Part shown: piece by piece, positions 30,584 through 38,872 of the stretch | How positions within the stretch are numbered: the first letter of the stretch is position 1 | Layout: each line of letters starts with the position of its first letter | Assembly (NCBI RefSeq): GCF_008329565.1 | Contig: NZ_NPKT01000002.1 | Location: 248,001-312,000, forward strand | DNA from: Mycolicibacterium sp. P1-5 | GTDB lineage: Bacteria; Actinomycetota; Actinomycetes; Mycobacteriales; Mycobacteriaceae | Direction of reading: 5' to 3' | DNA length: 64,000 bases | Notes under the pieces: model-generated | The model's input: only the letters and a program-made list of their open reading frames with translations | Databases searched by the model: none | What the model was told of the DNA's origin: nothing | Made by a program: the position numbers and the translations under genes

Positions 30584-31479
30584 GCGCTCCCCGTGAGGCC
30601 CGCCTGGATGCGGGCCAACTCGCAGCCTTCGCCGCGATAGTCGAGCTCGGCAGTTTCGAAGCGGCGGCCGATCGGCTACACGTGACGCCGTCTGCGGTCA
30701 GTCAACGCATCAAGGCGCTGGAAAAGCAGGTGGGCCAGGTGCTGCTGATCCGTGGAAAGCCCTGTTTGGCGACAGCAGCAGGCGCACCGCTGCTCCGGCT
30801 GGCCGCCCAGGCCGCGATGCTGGAAGCCGAGGCCATCGCTGAGATGGCCGGCGGTGGCGAGTCGGCGCCGCGACCGCGCATTGCCATGGCAGTCAACGCG
30901 GATTCCATGGTGACCTGGTTTGCTCGTGTGTTGTCGGACCTGTCCGATGTGTTGTTCGACATCCGTATCGAGGACCAGGACCATTCCGCTCGGCTTCTGC
31001 GGGAGGGTGTCGTCATGGGTGCGGTAACGACCGAACGGACGGCGGTGCCGGGGTGCCGGGTGCGGCCGCTGGGCGTGATGCGGTACCTGCCGGTGGCCAG
31101 CGTAGATTTCGTAAAGCATTACCTCCCATCTGGTTTCACCGACGACGCGGTCACGTCCGCGCCATCCCTGGCATGGAATCGCGATGACGCACTCCAGGAT
31201 GTGCTGGTGCGGAAGGTCTTTCATCGTATGGTCGACCGGCCGGTGAGTTACGTGCCCACCGCGGAGGGCTTCGGCGCCGCCGTGCACGCTGGGGTGGGCT
31301 GGGGAATGTACCCAGAACAGTCGGCCGCCACCGCCCTCGCCGATGGTTCTTTCGTCCAAATCTGCGATGTCCACCTGGACGTGCCCTTGTTTTGGCAGTG
31401 CTGGAAGCTCGACAGCCCACTGATGGAGTCGTTGACGGCGACCGTGCTGGCCGCGGCGGCGACGCTGCGCCGCCGCTGA
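30526..31479 (+). CDS. lysG: LysG/ArgP-type LysR regulator
   Basis: LysR regulator of the LysG/ArgP group. The helix-turn-helix is FEAAADRLHVTPSAVSQR, and the effector domain has the LysG-specific IEDQDHSARLLREGV and LAWNRDD. It closely follows M. tuberculosis LysG (Rv1985c), which senses lysine or arginine and activates lysE. The start is uncertain. The GTG at 30526 overlaps the previous gene; homologues begin near LDAGQLAAF, about 25 residues later, where only CTG codons are available. In this window lysE is 6 kb away on the other strand. Confidence 0.87.
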   Translation: MLHAAGGAVLHPRFGPLLLSAPREARLDAGQLAAFAAIVELGSFEAAADRLHVTPSAVSQRIKALEKQVGQVLLIRGKPCLATAAGAPLLRLAAQAAMLEAEAIAEMAGGGESAPRPRIAMAVNADSMVTWFARVLSDLSDVLFDIRIEDQDHSARLLREGVVMGAVTTERTAVPGCRVRPLGVMRYLPVASVDFVKHYLPSGFTDDAVTSAPSLAWNRDDALQDVLVRKVFHRMVDRPVSYVPTAEGFGAAVHAGVGWGMYPEQSAATALADGSFVQICDVHLDVPLFWQCWKLDSPLMESLTATVLAAAATLRRR

Positions 31480-31539
31480 CAGCAATTCACCGCGGCCATA
31501 CGAGGTTTGGCATGTGACGGATTCGGATAATCGAGCCGC

Positions 31540-31809
31540 ATGAATGTGAGCCGACGAACCCGCTCGAAGGGCGTTGCGGCACTGGTGGCCGCGAGCGCGG
31601 CTTCGGCAGCTGTGTTTCTCGTCGCAATCCAGGTGGAGCGCGGCGGCGGTGAAACGGTGATGTCCGATCCCGGTTCGTTCACCGTCCCAGCAACCAACAC
31701 GATGACCACCGGCGCAACCACGAGCACATCGCCCGGTCAGCCGTCCGTATCTGCCTCGGTCGCCAGTCCGCAGATCACCACGACGCCGACTTCGGCTGCA
31801 CCGGGCTAG
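31540..31809 (+). CDS. Small membrane-anchored or secreted Thr/Ser-rich protein
   Basis: Reading frame of 89 residues: a basic start (MNVSRRTRSKG), one hydrophobic helix (VAALVAASAASAAVFLVAI), then a Thr/Ser/Pro-rich tail. The pattern fits a small anchored envelope protein. The Shine-Dalgarno is weak, so the gene call is moderate. Lies between lysG and the peptide transporter on the same strand; no family recognised. Confidence 0.5.
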   Translation: MNVSRRTRSKGVAALVAASAASAAVFLVAIQVERGGGETVMSDPGSFTVPATNTMTTGATTSTSPGQPSVSASVASPQITTTPTSAAPG

Positions 31810-31932
31810 CAGCGCAGCTGGGCAAACGGTCAACAGGACGCCCGTACCGACAAACTGGCGACCCGGCTGTCAGCGACGATGAGGGCGAGCCGGAGACGAT
31901 AATCCTGCCCTGGTGACCGGCGCGAATGTGGC

Positions 31933-33411
31933 ATGGTGAAATCCATGGCTGATGCCGTCAGAACCGGGAATGCATCCGCGCAACGTAGCTTTTTCGGCCA
32001 TCCCGTCGGCTTGGCCAACCTCTTCGGCGTCGAACTGTGGGAGCGCTTCTCGTACTACGGGATGCTCACCATTCTCGGTTATTACCTTTACTACTCGCTG
32101 ACCGAGGGCGGCCTTGGTCTGCCGAAAGCCACGGCGACCGGCATCGTTGGCGCGTACGGCGGTCTGGTCTATCTGTCCACGGTGCTGGGCGGCTGGGTGG
32201 CCGATCGGCTGCTGGGTATGGAGCGCACCGTGCTCTACGGCGGCGTGGTGGTGATGTGCGGCCACATCGCGCTGGCGGTGCTGCCCGGACTGGCCGGAGT
32301 CGGCATCGGTCTGGTGCTCATCGCGCTGGGATCCGGTGCGCTCAAAGCCAATGCGTCGTCGTTACTGGGCACGCTCTACGAGGACGGCGATCCCCGCCGC
32401 GACGGCGGGTTCACGCTGTTTTATCTCGGTATCAACCTCGGTTCGTTCGTCGGCCCGCTGATCACCGGCCTCCTGCAGACCAAGCTGGGATTCCACTACG
32501 GATTCGGCGCCGCGGCCATCGGCATGGCGCTCGGGCTCACCCAGTACGTGGTGTTCCGACGGAATCTGGGCGGCCACGGCCACACCGCCCCGAATCCGTT
32601 GGTACGCAGAGAGTTCATCCGCACGGCCGGTATTGCGCTGGTGGTTGTGGTGGCCGTCGTCATCGCCTTCGTCTTCGGTCTGATCACCCTGGCCAACCTC
32701 TCTCACGTGACCACCGGAGTGTTGATCGTCGCGTCGATCGGATACTTCGCGGTGATGCTGCGCAGCCCGCGCGTCGAACCGCTGGAGCGGACCCGAGTGC
32801 GCGCGTTCATCCCGCTGTTCATTGCGAACGCCGTGTTCTGGTCGCTGTTCCAGCAGATCTTCACCGTGCTGGCGGTGTATTCCGACGAACGGATGAATTG
32901 GTCGATCTTCGGTTGGCGGGCGCCGTCGAATTGGATCGGCTCCATCGAACCGGTGTGGATCATCCTGCTGTCACCGCTGTTCGCGACGATGTGGACCAAG
33001 CTGGACCGGCGCGCGCCCACGACTCCCCGCAAGTTCGCTTATGGCGTGATCGGCATGGGCGTGGCGTTTTTGCTGTTCCTGCCGATGGCCGGGACGACGG
33101 GGCGTAGCGTTCCCGCGCTGGCCGTGGCCGCGATCATGGCGGTCTTCGCGATCTCCGAGTTGATGTTGTCGCCGATCGGGCTGTCGGTCACCACGCAATT
33201 GGCGCCCAACACATTTCGTGCGCAGATGATGGCGCTGTACTTCTTCTCGGTCGGGCTGGGCACCTCGATGTCAGGTGTGCTGTCGGGCTATTACCGTCCG
33301 GACCGCGAGTTCGCCTACTTTGGCATCCTCGGGGCGGTAGCAATTCTCGTCGGCGTGGTGGTGTGGGCGATCGCACCCCGAGTCAGCCGGCTGATGGAGG
33401 GGATTCACTGA
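31933..33411 (+). CDS. POT-family proton-coupled peptide transporter
   Basis: Membrane transporter of about 492 residues with 12-14 helices. The POT proton motif appears as VELWERFSYYGM near the N-terminus and the PTR2 signature as FYLGINLGSFVGPL. These carriers import di- and tripeptides with protons, like DtpT. ATG at 31933 is used; ATG at 31945 is also possible. Converges on the DeoR gene with 13 bp between stops. The preceding 123 bp (31810-31932) hold no recognisable element. Confidence 0.92.
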   Translation: MVKSMADAVRTGNASAQRSFFGHPVGLANLFGVELWERFSYYGMLTILGYYLYYSLTEGGLGLPKATATGIVGAYGGLVYLSTVLGGWVADRLLGMERTVLYGGVVVMCGHIALAVLPGLAGVGIGLVLIALGSGALKANASSLLGTLYEDGDPRRDGGFTLFYLGINLGSFVGPLITGLLQTKLGFHYGFGAAAIGMALGLTQYVVFRRNLGGHGHTAPNPLVRREFIRTAGIALVVVVAVVIAFVFGLITLANLSHVTTGVLIVASIGYFAVMLRSPRVEPLERTRVRAFIPLFIANAVFWSLFQQIFTVLAVYSDERMNWSIFGWRAPSNWIGSIEPVWIILLSPLFATMWTKLDRRAPTTPRKFAYGVIGMGVAFLLFLPMAGTTGRSVPALAVAAIMAVFAISELMLSPIGLSVTTQLAPNTFRAQMMALYFFSVGLGTSMSGVLSGYYRPDREFAYFGILGAVAILVGVVVWAIAPRVSRLMEGIH

Positions 33412-33424
33412 GCCTGCGGGTCGT

Positions 33425-34183
33425 CTACGTCCGCACGACGGACGGCCCCATGGCCTCATACCGGCGTGCCTCGGTGAGTGAAAGCTCGGTTCCGGTCACG
33501 ATGGAGTCGAAGTCGGTCACCTCGGCGAACCGGCAGAAGCTGCTGACGCCGAACTTCGTATGTGCGGCCACCAGAACCCGACGACGGGCGACCTTGACGG
33601 CGGTGTGTTTGACGGCAGCTACCGCGGGGTCCGGTGTGGTCAGGCCGTGTTCGGTCGAAATGCCGTTCGTCCCAAGGAAAGCGACGTCGACCACCAGGCC
33701 GGCGAGCATGTCGGTCGCCCAATGATCCACCGTCGCCAGCGTGCGACCGCGCATTCGGCCGCCGAGCAGTAGGACGGTCACCGTCTCACTGTGCGCCAGC
33801 GCCTCGGCGGCCAGCAGCGAGGATGTCACCACCGTCAGCTCCTGTCCGGCGAGCCGTTCGGCGATCAGCCGGGGAGTGAATCCTTCGTCCAGGTACACCG
33901 TTTCGGCGCCGTGCAGCAGCTCGGTGGCCCCACCGGCGATGCGATGCTTCTCGGCAAGATCTACCTGGCTGCGGTATTCGACGGTCGATTCGAATGCTGC
34001 GGTCTCCAGAGGAACGGCGCCGCCGTGCACGCGCTTGAGCATGCGGCGGCCGGCGAGAACCTTCAGGTCGCGGCGGATGGTCTCGGCCGCGACGTCGAGC
34101 TCCTCGGCCAGCGCGGCGACCTCGACGCGCCCCCTGGTACGGGCGAACTCGACTATGCGGCCTTGACGGGTGTCCGAATCCAC
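33425..34183 (-). CDS. DeoR/GlpR-family sugar regulator
   Basis: Regulator of 252 residues. The N-terminal DeoR helix-turn-helix is VEVAALAEELDVAAETIRRDL. The sugar-phosphate sensing domain has HRIAGGATELL, TVYLDEGFT and FLGTNGIS, typical of repressors released by phosphorylated sugars. It lies 10 bp after the PTS permease on the same strand and very probably controls it, answering to the sugar phosphate that the permease makes. Confidence 0.88.
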   Translation of the reverse strand: MDSDTRQGRIVEFARTRGRVEVAALAEELDVAAETIRRDLKVLAGRRMLKRVHGGAVPLETAAFESTVEYRSQVDLAEKHRIAGGATELLHGAETVYLDEGFTPRLIAERLAGQELTVVTSSLLAAEALAHSETVTVLLLGGRMRGRTLATVDHWATDMLAGLVVDVAFLGTNGISTEHGLTTPDPAVAAVKHTAVKVARRRVLVAAHTKFGVSSFCRFAEVTDFDSIVTGTELSLTEARRYEAMGPSVVRT

Positions 34184-34193
34184 GTCGGTATTC

Positions 34194-36161
34194 TCACCCG
34201 CCGCTGCCGCCGAGCACCGCCCGGATCTCGGCGGCGCTCGTGGCCTCGCGAAGCCGGGCCACCTCGCCGGGGTTCAGGAACACTCCGGCGATCTTGGTCA
34301 GCAACGCCATGTGGTCCTTCCCGGCACCGGCGATGCCGATGACGAACTCGGCCGGCTTACCGTTCCAGTCGATCGGCTCGTCGTAGCGCACGAACGAGAT
34401 TCCGGTGCGCCGGATGGAATCCTTCGCCTCGTTGGTGCCGTGCGGGATCGCCAGCCCGTTGCCCATGTAGGTGGATACCGATGCCTCCCGCTCGTGCATC
34501 GCGTGGACGTAGGACGGTTCGACGGCGCCACACGCCACCAGCAACCGGCCCGCCTCGCTGATCGCGCCGTCCCGGGAGGTGGCGGTACCGGCCAGCACGA
34601 TCGACTCGACGGCCAGGACGTCCTCGGTCGGCGCGTCGGCCGTCGGCTCCTCGAGGGCGCGAGTACCGGCGCCGGCAGCGTCGACTGAGCCGAGAAGTTC
34701 CACGATCTCCTCGTACTGCGGGGCATTCATGAAGTTCTCGACCGACACGTGGGTAGCCGACGGTGTCTTCTGCCGGGCACGATCGGTCAGATCCTGGTGC
34801 GTCACCACCAGACCGTAGTCATCGGTGAGATTCGAGATCGCCTGGTTGGTCACCGTGACGTCGGTGAACCCGGCCCCCTGAATCTTCTTGCGCAACACCG
34901 ATGCACCCATCGCTGACGATCCCATGCCGGCATCGCACGCGAACACGATGCTGGTGATCGGACCGCGACCCGCGGAGCCCACCAGTGCTGCCGACACGCT
35001 GGACTTCTTGCCCTTGAGGGCCTCCATCGATGCGGTCGCTGCGACGAGGTCACCGTCGTCGTCGGACTTGTCCGTCTTGAGCAGTAGCGAAGCCACCGCG
35101 AAAGAGACTGCGGCTGCTCCGAATACCGACAGCGTGACGCCCAGGAAGCTCCCCGTCGCGGTCTGGGCGTAGACCGCGATGATCGATCCGGGGGCGGCCG
35201 GCGCACGCAGGCCCGATCCGAACAGGACGTTGATGAAGATTCCCGTCATGCCGCCGAGGATGGTGGCCGCGATCAGCTTCGGCTTCATCAGAACGTAGGG
35301 GAAGTAGATCTCGTGGATGCCACCGAAGAAGTGGATGATCGCCGCGCCAGGTGCCGACGCGCGTGCCGCACCCCGGCCGAACGCCATATAGGCAAGCAGG
35401 ATTCCCAGTCCGGGGCCGGGGTTGGCCTCCAGCAGGAACAGCACCGACTTGCCGGCGGCCAGCGCCTGGGTGGTCCCCAGCGGGGTCAGCACCCCGTGGT
35501 TGATCGCGTTGTTGAGGAACAACACCTTGGCCGGCTCGATGAAGATCGACGTGAGCGGCAGGAGGTCGTGGTCGACCAGGAAGTCGACCACATGCCCGGC
35601 ACCGCGGCTGAACGCGGACACGATCGGGCCGATGCCGAAGAACCCGAACGCCGCCATCATCAGCCCGACGATGCCGGCGGAGAAATTGTCGACGAGCATC
35701 TCGAAGCCGGGCCGGATCTTGCCGTCCCACAACGCGTCGATCTTCTTCATCACCCATGCGCCCAGCGGGCCCATGATCATCGCGCCCAGGAACATCGGCA
35801 CATCGGATCCGGCGATCACGCCCATCGTGGCGATCGCACCGACCACGGCGCCGCGGGTGTTGTAGACCATCCGGCCGCCGGTGGATCCGATCAGGATCGG
35901 CAGCAGGTAGGTGATCATCGGCGCGACGATGCCTCCGTCGGCGAAGTCGCCCCAGCCGCCGATCCTGGCCACCCAGCCGTCCGGGTTGCGCAGCCCGGCG
36001 AACAACCCGGTCAGCCAGCCGGCCTTGATGAACAGAGCGGTGATCAGGCCCCAGGCGATGAAGGCGCCGATATTGGGCATGACCATGTTCGACAGTGACG
36101 TGCCGAGCTTCTGGACATGAACCCGTGCGCCGGTCCGCGGCTTGGTCTCGATGGTGGACAG
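34194..36161 (-). CDS. mtlA: Mannitol-type PTS permease EIICBA
   Basis: Fused phosphotransferase permease of about 655 residues. The membrane IIC domain begins LSNMVMPNIGAFIAWGLITA and holds GGIHEIYFPYVLM. IIB has the phosphorylated Cys near residue 408 in CDAGMGSSAMG, and IIA has the His near residue 574 in IPHGTNEAKDS. Sequence follows E. coli MtlA closely. No ATG, GTG or TTG lies in frame at the right place: the nearest is TTG 36221, which would add residues unlike MtlA. CTG at 36161 has GGAGA 6 nt upstream and is the best start. The enzyme I and HPr partners are not in the window. Confidence 0.9.
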   Translation of the reverse strand: MSTIETKPRTGARVHVQKLGTSLSNMVMPNIGAFIAWGLITALFIKAGWLTGLFAGLRNPDGWVARIGGWGDFADGGIVAPMITYLLPILIGSTGGRMVYNTRGAVVGAIATMGVIAGSDVPMFLGAMIMGPLGAWVMKKIDALWDGKIRPGFEMLVDNFSAGIVGLMMAAFGFFGIGPIVSAFSRGAGHVVDFLVDHDLLPLTSIFIEPAKVLFLNNAINHGVLTPLGTTQALAAGKSVLFLLEANPGPGLGILLAYMAFGRGAARASAPGAAIIHFFGGIHEIYFPYVLMKPKLIAATILGGMTGIFINVLFGSGLRAPAAPGSIIAVYAQTATGSFLGVTLSVFGAAAVSFAVASLLLKTDKSDDDGDLVAATASMEALKGKKSSVSAALVGSAGRGPITSIVFACDAGMGSSAMGASVLRKKIQGAGFTDVTVTNQAISNLTDDYGLVVTHQDLTDRARQKTPSATHVSVENFMNAPQYEEIVELLGSVDAAGAGTRALEEPTADAPTEDVLAVESIVLAGTATSRDGAISEAGRLLVACGAVEPSYVHAMHEREASVSTYMGNGLAIPHGTNEAKDSIRRTGISFVRYDEPIDWNGKPAEFVIGIAGAGKDHMALLTKIAGVFLNPGEVARLREATSAAEIRAVLGGSGG

Positions 36162-36181
36162 CTCGTGTCTCCGATCTTTCC

Positions 36182-36197
36182 GGTGATGCCGATCACA
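36182..36197. promoter_or_regulatory. CRP-like site in front of mtlA
   Basis: GGTGA-N6-TCACA, 9 of 10 matches to the CRP consensus, about 20 bp upstream of the proposed CTG start of mtlA and 135 bp before the divergent dehydrogenase. It fits cAMP control of a sugar transporter. Confidence 0.6.
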
Positions 36198-36221
36198 TCC
36201 GAAGCTCAGTAAAACCCACAA

Positions 36222-36287
36222 CCGGGCATCGGTGCAAGCAATCGGTCATAAACGGGCGAAAGGAGGTGTGGTTTTATGCCCGGATAA
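36222..36287. promoter_or_regulatory. Paired inverted elements in the mtlA/dehydrogenase gap
   Basis: CCGGGCAT at 36222-36229 and its complement ATGCCCGG at 36276-36283. The second lies inside the near-palindrome TTATGCCCGGATAA (36274-36287). They are candidate DeoR operators for both divergent genes. Confidence 0.4.
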
Positions 36288-36331
36288 CCGTTAGGGTCTG
36301 TGTCAGCTACCCCGTCGGAAGGACGATCGCC

Positions 36332-37390
36332 ATGAAGGCTCTGCGCTTCTACGCCCCGGAGGATGTCCGACTGGAGGATGTTCCGGAGCCCACCTGCGGA
36401 CCCGACGAGGTGAACATTCGGGTGCGTAACTGCTCGACGTGTGGCACCGACGTCAAGATCTTCTACAATGGACACCAGAATCTGACCCCGCCGCGGACGA
36501 TCGGACATGAGATCGCCGGCGAGGTCGTGGAGGTCGGCGCCCAGGTCAACCAGGCGTACGGCAGCGAGTGGCAGGTCGGCGATCGCGTGCAGGTGATCGC
36601 CGCGGTGCCGTGCGGGCACTGCCATGAATGCCGCAAGGGCTGGATGGCGGTATGCCAGAACCAGACGTCGGTCGGCTACCAGTACGACGGCGGTTTCGCC
36701 GAGTACATGATCGTGCCCAAGCAAGTTCTTGCCGTCGACGGGCTGAACCGGATCCCCGACAACGTCGGCTTCGACGAGGCTTCTGCTGCCGAGCCTTTCG
36801 CGTGCGCCATCAACGCGCAGGAACTGCTGGGGATCGAGGAGGGTGACACCGTCGTAGTGTTCGGTGCGGGTCCGATCGGCTGCATGCACATCCGCATCGC
36901 CCGCGGCGTGCACAACTGCGGTCCGGTCTACCTCGTCGACGTCAACGACAGCCGCCTGGCGATGTCCGCCGATGCCGTCGCTCCCGATGAGGTCATCAAC
37001 GCCGCCGAGGTCGACGTCGTGGCCAAGGTCATGGAGCTGACCGGCGGTCGGGGTGCCGACGTGATCATCACCGCCACTGCGGCCAACATCACCCAGGAGC
37101 AGGCGATCGCAATGGCCGCGCGCAACGGCCGCATCTCGTTCTTCGGTGGCTTGCCCAAGACCGATCCGACGATCACCTGCGACTCCAATGTCGTGCACTA
37201 CCGGCAGCTGCACATCCACGGCGCCAACGGCTCGGCGCCCGAGCACAACAAGCGCGCGCTGCAGTACATATCTACCGGACAAGTTCCGGTCAAAGACCTG
37301 ATCACTCGCCATATTTCGCTCGACAACGTGCTAGACGCTTTCGGTATCGTCAAGAGCGGCGAGGCCATCAAGGTCACTGTCGAGCCGTAA
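36332..37390 (+). CDS. Zinc-dependent medium-chain (polyol-type) dehydrogenase
   Basis: Dehydrogenase of 352 residues from the zinc MDR family (sorbitol/threonine dehydrogenase-like). Catalytic zinc ligands are in NCSTCGTD and GHEIAGEVVE; the structural zinc uses four Cys in CGHCHECRKGWMAVC. The NAD(H) fold has VFGAGPIGCMH. ATG at 36332 was preferred over upstream codons. Divergent from the mannitol-type PTS, so it probably oxidises the imported hexitol or its phosphate. Classical mannitol systems use MtlD, from a different family, so the true substrate may not be mannitol 1-phosphate. Confidence 0.88.
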   Translation: MKALRFYAPEDVRLEDVPEPTCGPDEVNIRVRNCSTCGTDVKIFYNGHQNLTPPRTIGHEIAGEVVEVGAQVNQAYGSEWQVGDRVQVIAAVPCGHCHECRKGWMAVCQNQTSVGYQYDGGFAEYMIVPKQVLAVDGLNRIPDNVGFDEASAAEPFACAINAQELLGIEEGDTVVVFGAGPIGCMHIRIARGVHNCGPVYLVDVNDSRLAMSADAVAPDEVINAAEVDVVAKVMELTGGRGADVIITATAANITQEQAIAMAARNGRISFFGGLPKTDPTITCDSNVVHYRQLHIHGANGSAPEHNKRALQYISTGQVPVKDLITRHISLDNVLDAFGIVKSGEAIKVTVEP

Positions 37391-37400
37391 CCAATCTCAC

Positions 37401-37420
37401 GCGCGGCCGATTCCCCGCGC
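37401..37420 (+). terminator. Hairpin after the zinc dehydrogenase
   Basis: GCGCGG / CCGCGC stem with an 8-nt loop, 11 bp past the stop. There is no long T-run, so it may be a weak terminator. Confidence 0.4.
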
Positions 37421-37481
37421 AGGTTTCATCCGGCCCTCGTGTGGAACGCAGTAGGGGTACGCACGCCTATGAGGGGAACGG

Positions 37482-38036
37482 ATGAACAACAAAGCTGAGC
37501 AGGCCCGCGAGGGCTTGATCGACTCGATCAAAGGCAAAGCCAAAGAAGTCGTCGGCGCCGTGACCGGCAATGACTCGCTGACCGCTGAGGGTCAGCTCGA
37601 TCAGGTCGGCGCCAAGCAGCGCAAGGAAGCCAACGCTGAGAAGGCGATCGCGGACGCCGAGGCGGCCGAAGCGCGGGAACAGAAGTCCGAGGCCACCTCG
37701 GAAGCTGCGCAGGCTCGCGCTGAGGTGACTGCCCGGGCCGCTACCGCCGAGCAGGCCATCGGCAATGAGGCGGCTGCCCAGAAGCGCGCCGTCGAGCAGG
37801 ACGCCAGCCAGTTGGCAGCGGCCGCCTCGGCGCAGGCCGAACAGGATGCCCAGCGCCAGGCCACCAGCGCCGAGGCGCGAGCCCGGCTGGAATCCCAGCA
37901 GGCCACCGAAAAAGTCGGGGCGGCTGTCGAGGATCACCAGGATGCGGTGCGCGACGCCGCTGCGGCCAGGGCAGAGGCTGATCGGCTCAGAAGCGAAGCC
38001 GACCAGCTGACCAAAGACGCGGATTTGCCTGAGTGA
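37482..38036 (+). CDS. CsbD-like stress protein with long Ala/Glu-rich helix
   Basis: Protein of 184 residues. The N-terminus (IDSIKGKAKEVVGAVTGND, about residues 13-31) is a CsbD-type motif found in small general-stress proteins. The rest is a very Ala/Glu/Gln-rich helix, likely a coiled coil, without Cys or aromatic core. CsbD proteins are usually about 60-70 residues, so this is an extended form. The next gene is also a charged coiled-coil protein 37 bp downstream, and the two probably form a stress operon. Biochemical role unknown. Confidence 0.82.
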   Translation: MNNKAEQAREGLIDSIKGKAKEVVGAVTGNDSLTAEGQLDQVGAKQRKEANAEKAIADAEAAEAREQKSEATSEAAQARAEVTARAATAEQAIGNEAAAQKRAVEQDASQLAAAASAQAEQDAQRQATSAEARARLESQQATEKVGAAVEDHQDAVRDAAAARAEADRLRSEADQLTKDADLPE

Positions 38037-38073
38037 CAACGACTATCACGACTATCGGACCAAGAGGAATTCA

Positions 38074-38763
38074 ATGAAAATCTCCGACGTGCCCTTTGCT
38101 ATTATGCGGTTGCATTACCGTGCCGCCCGGGTACCGCTCCAAATCGTCGAGGACCAGGTGGTCGCCCGCCTGAACAACGAGTCTCCGGCGCGACTCGTCT
38201 ACGAGCGTTCCCTGGGAGCGCTGGATGTGACTGTGGGCAACCTGCTGGGCGATCCCAAGATCGCGGAACGGGGCGCTGCGCTGGCGGAACGCAGTGAAGC
38301 GCTTCGCCTGGCCGCCGAGCTGGACGCCGAGGCCGGTGCCGAGGTGCGCGAAGCCGGCCAGAACTTCAAGGCCCGCCGCGAGGAAGCGGACGAGCAGCGG
38401 CAAAACGCCCAGGCCACAAAGCAGAAGACCGTGCAGGAGTCGCGGCAGCAGGCCGAGACGCGCAAGCGCGAGGCAGCCAAGAACGCTGCCGATCGTGCCG
38501 CCGCCGTCAAGGAGCGAGTCGACAAGTCGGCATCGCAGCGCACGGCCGCGGTCGAAAACGCCAAAAAGACCGAACAAGCCAACATCGGCGCTGTAGAGAA
38601 GACGGTGACCAAGTCGGCTCAGGCGAAACTCGAAGACGCACAGGACAGACGAAGCGAAGCCGCGTCCGTCCGCAAGGATGCGGATCGCGTCGCCGAACTG
38701 GCCGACGTCGAGAAGGAGAAGCGCCAGCAGGCGCGCGCTGCCGAAAAGAACGGCTCGAGCTAG
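38074..38763 (+). CDS. Coiled-coil protein often labelled 'IF2 family'
   Basis: Protein of 229 residues: a short conserved N-terminal part (KISDVPFAIMRLHYRAARVP, about residues 2-21), then a long stretch rich in Ala, Glu, Lys and Arg, predicted as continuous helix. Databases tend to name such proteins after translation factor IF2 because of low-complexity similarity, but no GTPase motif is present, so it is not IF2. It follows the CsbD-like gene and is followed by a strong hairpin. Confidence 0.8.
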   Translation: MKISDVPFAIMRLHYRAARVPLQIVEDQVVARLNNESPARLVYERSLGALDVTVGNLLGDPKIAERGAALAERSEALRLAAELDAEAGAEVREAGQNFKARREEADEQRQNAQATKQKTVQESRQQAETRKREAAKNAADRAAAVKERVDKSASQRTAAVENAKKTEQANIGAVEKTVTKSAQAKLEDAQDRRSEAASVRKDADRVAELADVEKEKRQQARAAEKNGSS

Positions 38764-38774
38764 TCGAACACGTG

Positions 38775-38808
38775 GACCTCACCGTTGCAATCCGGCAGCG
38801 GTGAGGTC
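38775..38808 (+). terminator. Terminator of the CsbD/coiled-coil operon
   Basis: Perfect 10-bp stem, GACCTCACCG with CGGTGAGGTC, around a 14-nt loop, 11 bp past the stop codon and followed by TTCG. Confidence 0.7.
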
Positions 38809-38872
38809 TTCGTAGCATCGGCGCGACCGTTCCACAACGGCTCTGCAATCGCGCAGGCTTTTCCTGCACTGT

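Noticed and set aside
36098..36221. TTG 36221 as start of the PTS permease
   Set aside because: It adds 20 residues unlike MtlA and covers the CRP-like site; CTG 36161 with a Shine-Dalgarno fits better.
38074..38763. Translation initiation factor IF2
   Set aside because: No GTP-binding motifs; similarity would be due only to Ala/Glu/Lys-rich helix.
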